64,000 nt of DNA from Paenibacillus tundrae. GTDB taxonomy: Bacteria; Bacillota; Bacilli; Paenibacillales; Paenibacillaceae. Below, in pieces: positions 64,000-64,000 of this stretch. The DNA lies in contig NZ_CP145605.1 of the NCBI RefSeq assembly GCF_036884255.1, positions 3,720,001 through 3,784,000 of the forward strand, in the 5' to 3' direction. Under the pieces are notes generated by a model. That model did no database searches. It saw nothing but the letters and a program-made list of their open reading frames with translations, and had not been told where the DNA came from. Numbering within the stretch: position 1 is the stretch's first letter; every line of letters begins with the position of its first letter. Both the position numbers and the translations under genes were made by a program.

Positions 64000-64000
64000 C

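Overview
The window looks like a Paenibacillus-type chromosome: moderate GC, strong GGAGG ribosome binding sites, many GTG/TTG starts, Firmicute-style lipoprotein signals, YesM/YesN two-component systems, and a very high density of carbohydrate ABC transporter, glycoside hydrolase and AraC-type regulator genes. I see no rRNA, tRNA, CRISPR array, prophage or insertion sequence.

Layout. 1-3103 (minus): an oligopeptide-type ABC operon (zinc deacylase, substrate-binding lipoprotein, permease cut by the window edge). 3353-7979: a metallo-beta-lactamase-fold hydrolase, an azoreductase and a tautomerase, divergent from a large HTH/NB-ARC/TPR regulator with a repeated TTCGTGT operator between them. 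8199-10165: a translationally coupled CheY-like / CheC / PAS-GGDEF operon behind a near-consensus promoter. 10545-14038: xylan trimming genes (CE1 esterase, SGNH esterase, divergent GH8 exo-oligoxylanase) around a cre site. 14589-27354 (minus): a nine-gene operon with two binding proteins, two MalF/MalG permease pairs and, between the pairs, an NHL-propeller/TPR membrane protein, a Yip1-type membrane protein and a DUF5696 lipoprotein. No ATPase is encoded. 27628-33672: its probable AraC-like regulator and a binding protein / YesM / YesN sensing operon. 33821-39883: two GH43 arabinoxylan enzymes, an AraC regulator and an orphan binding protein. 40155-44606: barstar and a lipoprotein-type barnase, a DsbA-like protein divergent from HxlR, DUF3231, manganese catalase and a Gln-rich protein. 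44780-47047: AraC regulator and GH27 alpha-galactosidase. 47956-50060: MFS exporter and TetR, both with the same 18-bp operator. 50271-52853: secreted modular GH26 mannanase. 54354-60626: ArsR-like regulator, GH43 beta-xylosidase, GH127 beta-L-arabinofuranosidase and AraC regulator. 60814-64000: cupredoxin membrane protein and a secreted serine hydrolase.

Together the genes suggest a hemicellulose island. Secreted mannanase opens mannan outside. Oligosaccharides would enter by ABC importers that borrow a shared ATPase. Cytoplasmic enzymes then remove acetyl, feruloyl, arabinosyl, xylosyl and galactosyl groups. Local regulators and probable CcpA sites (cre) at 12823, 27400, 27535, 37011, 39936 and 52911 set expression. 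Substrate assignments are inferred from families, not measured.

The best candidate for an undescribed system is the 14.6-27.4 kb operon with its embedded NHL/TPR-Yip1-DUF5696 module and a binding protein carrying a duplicated carbohydrate-binding-like region.
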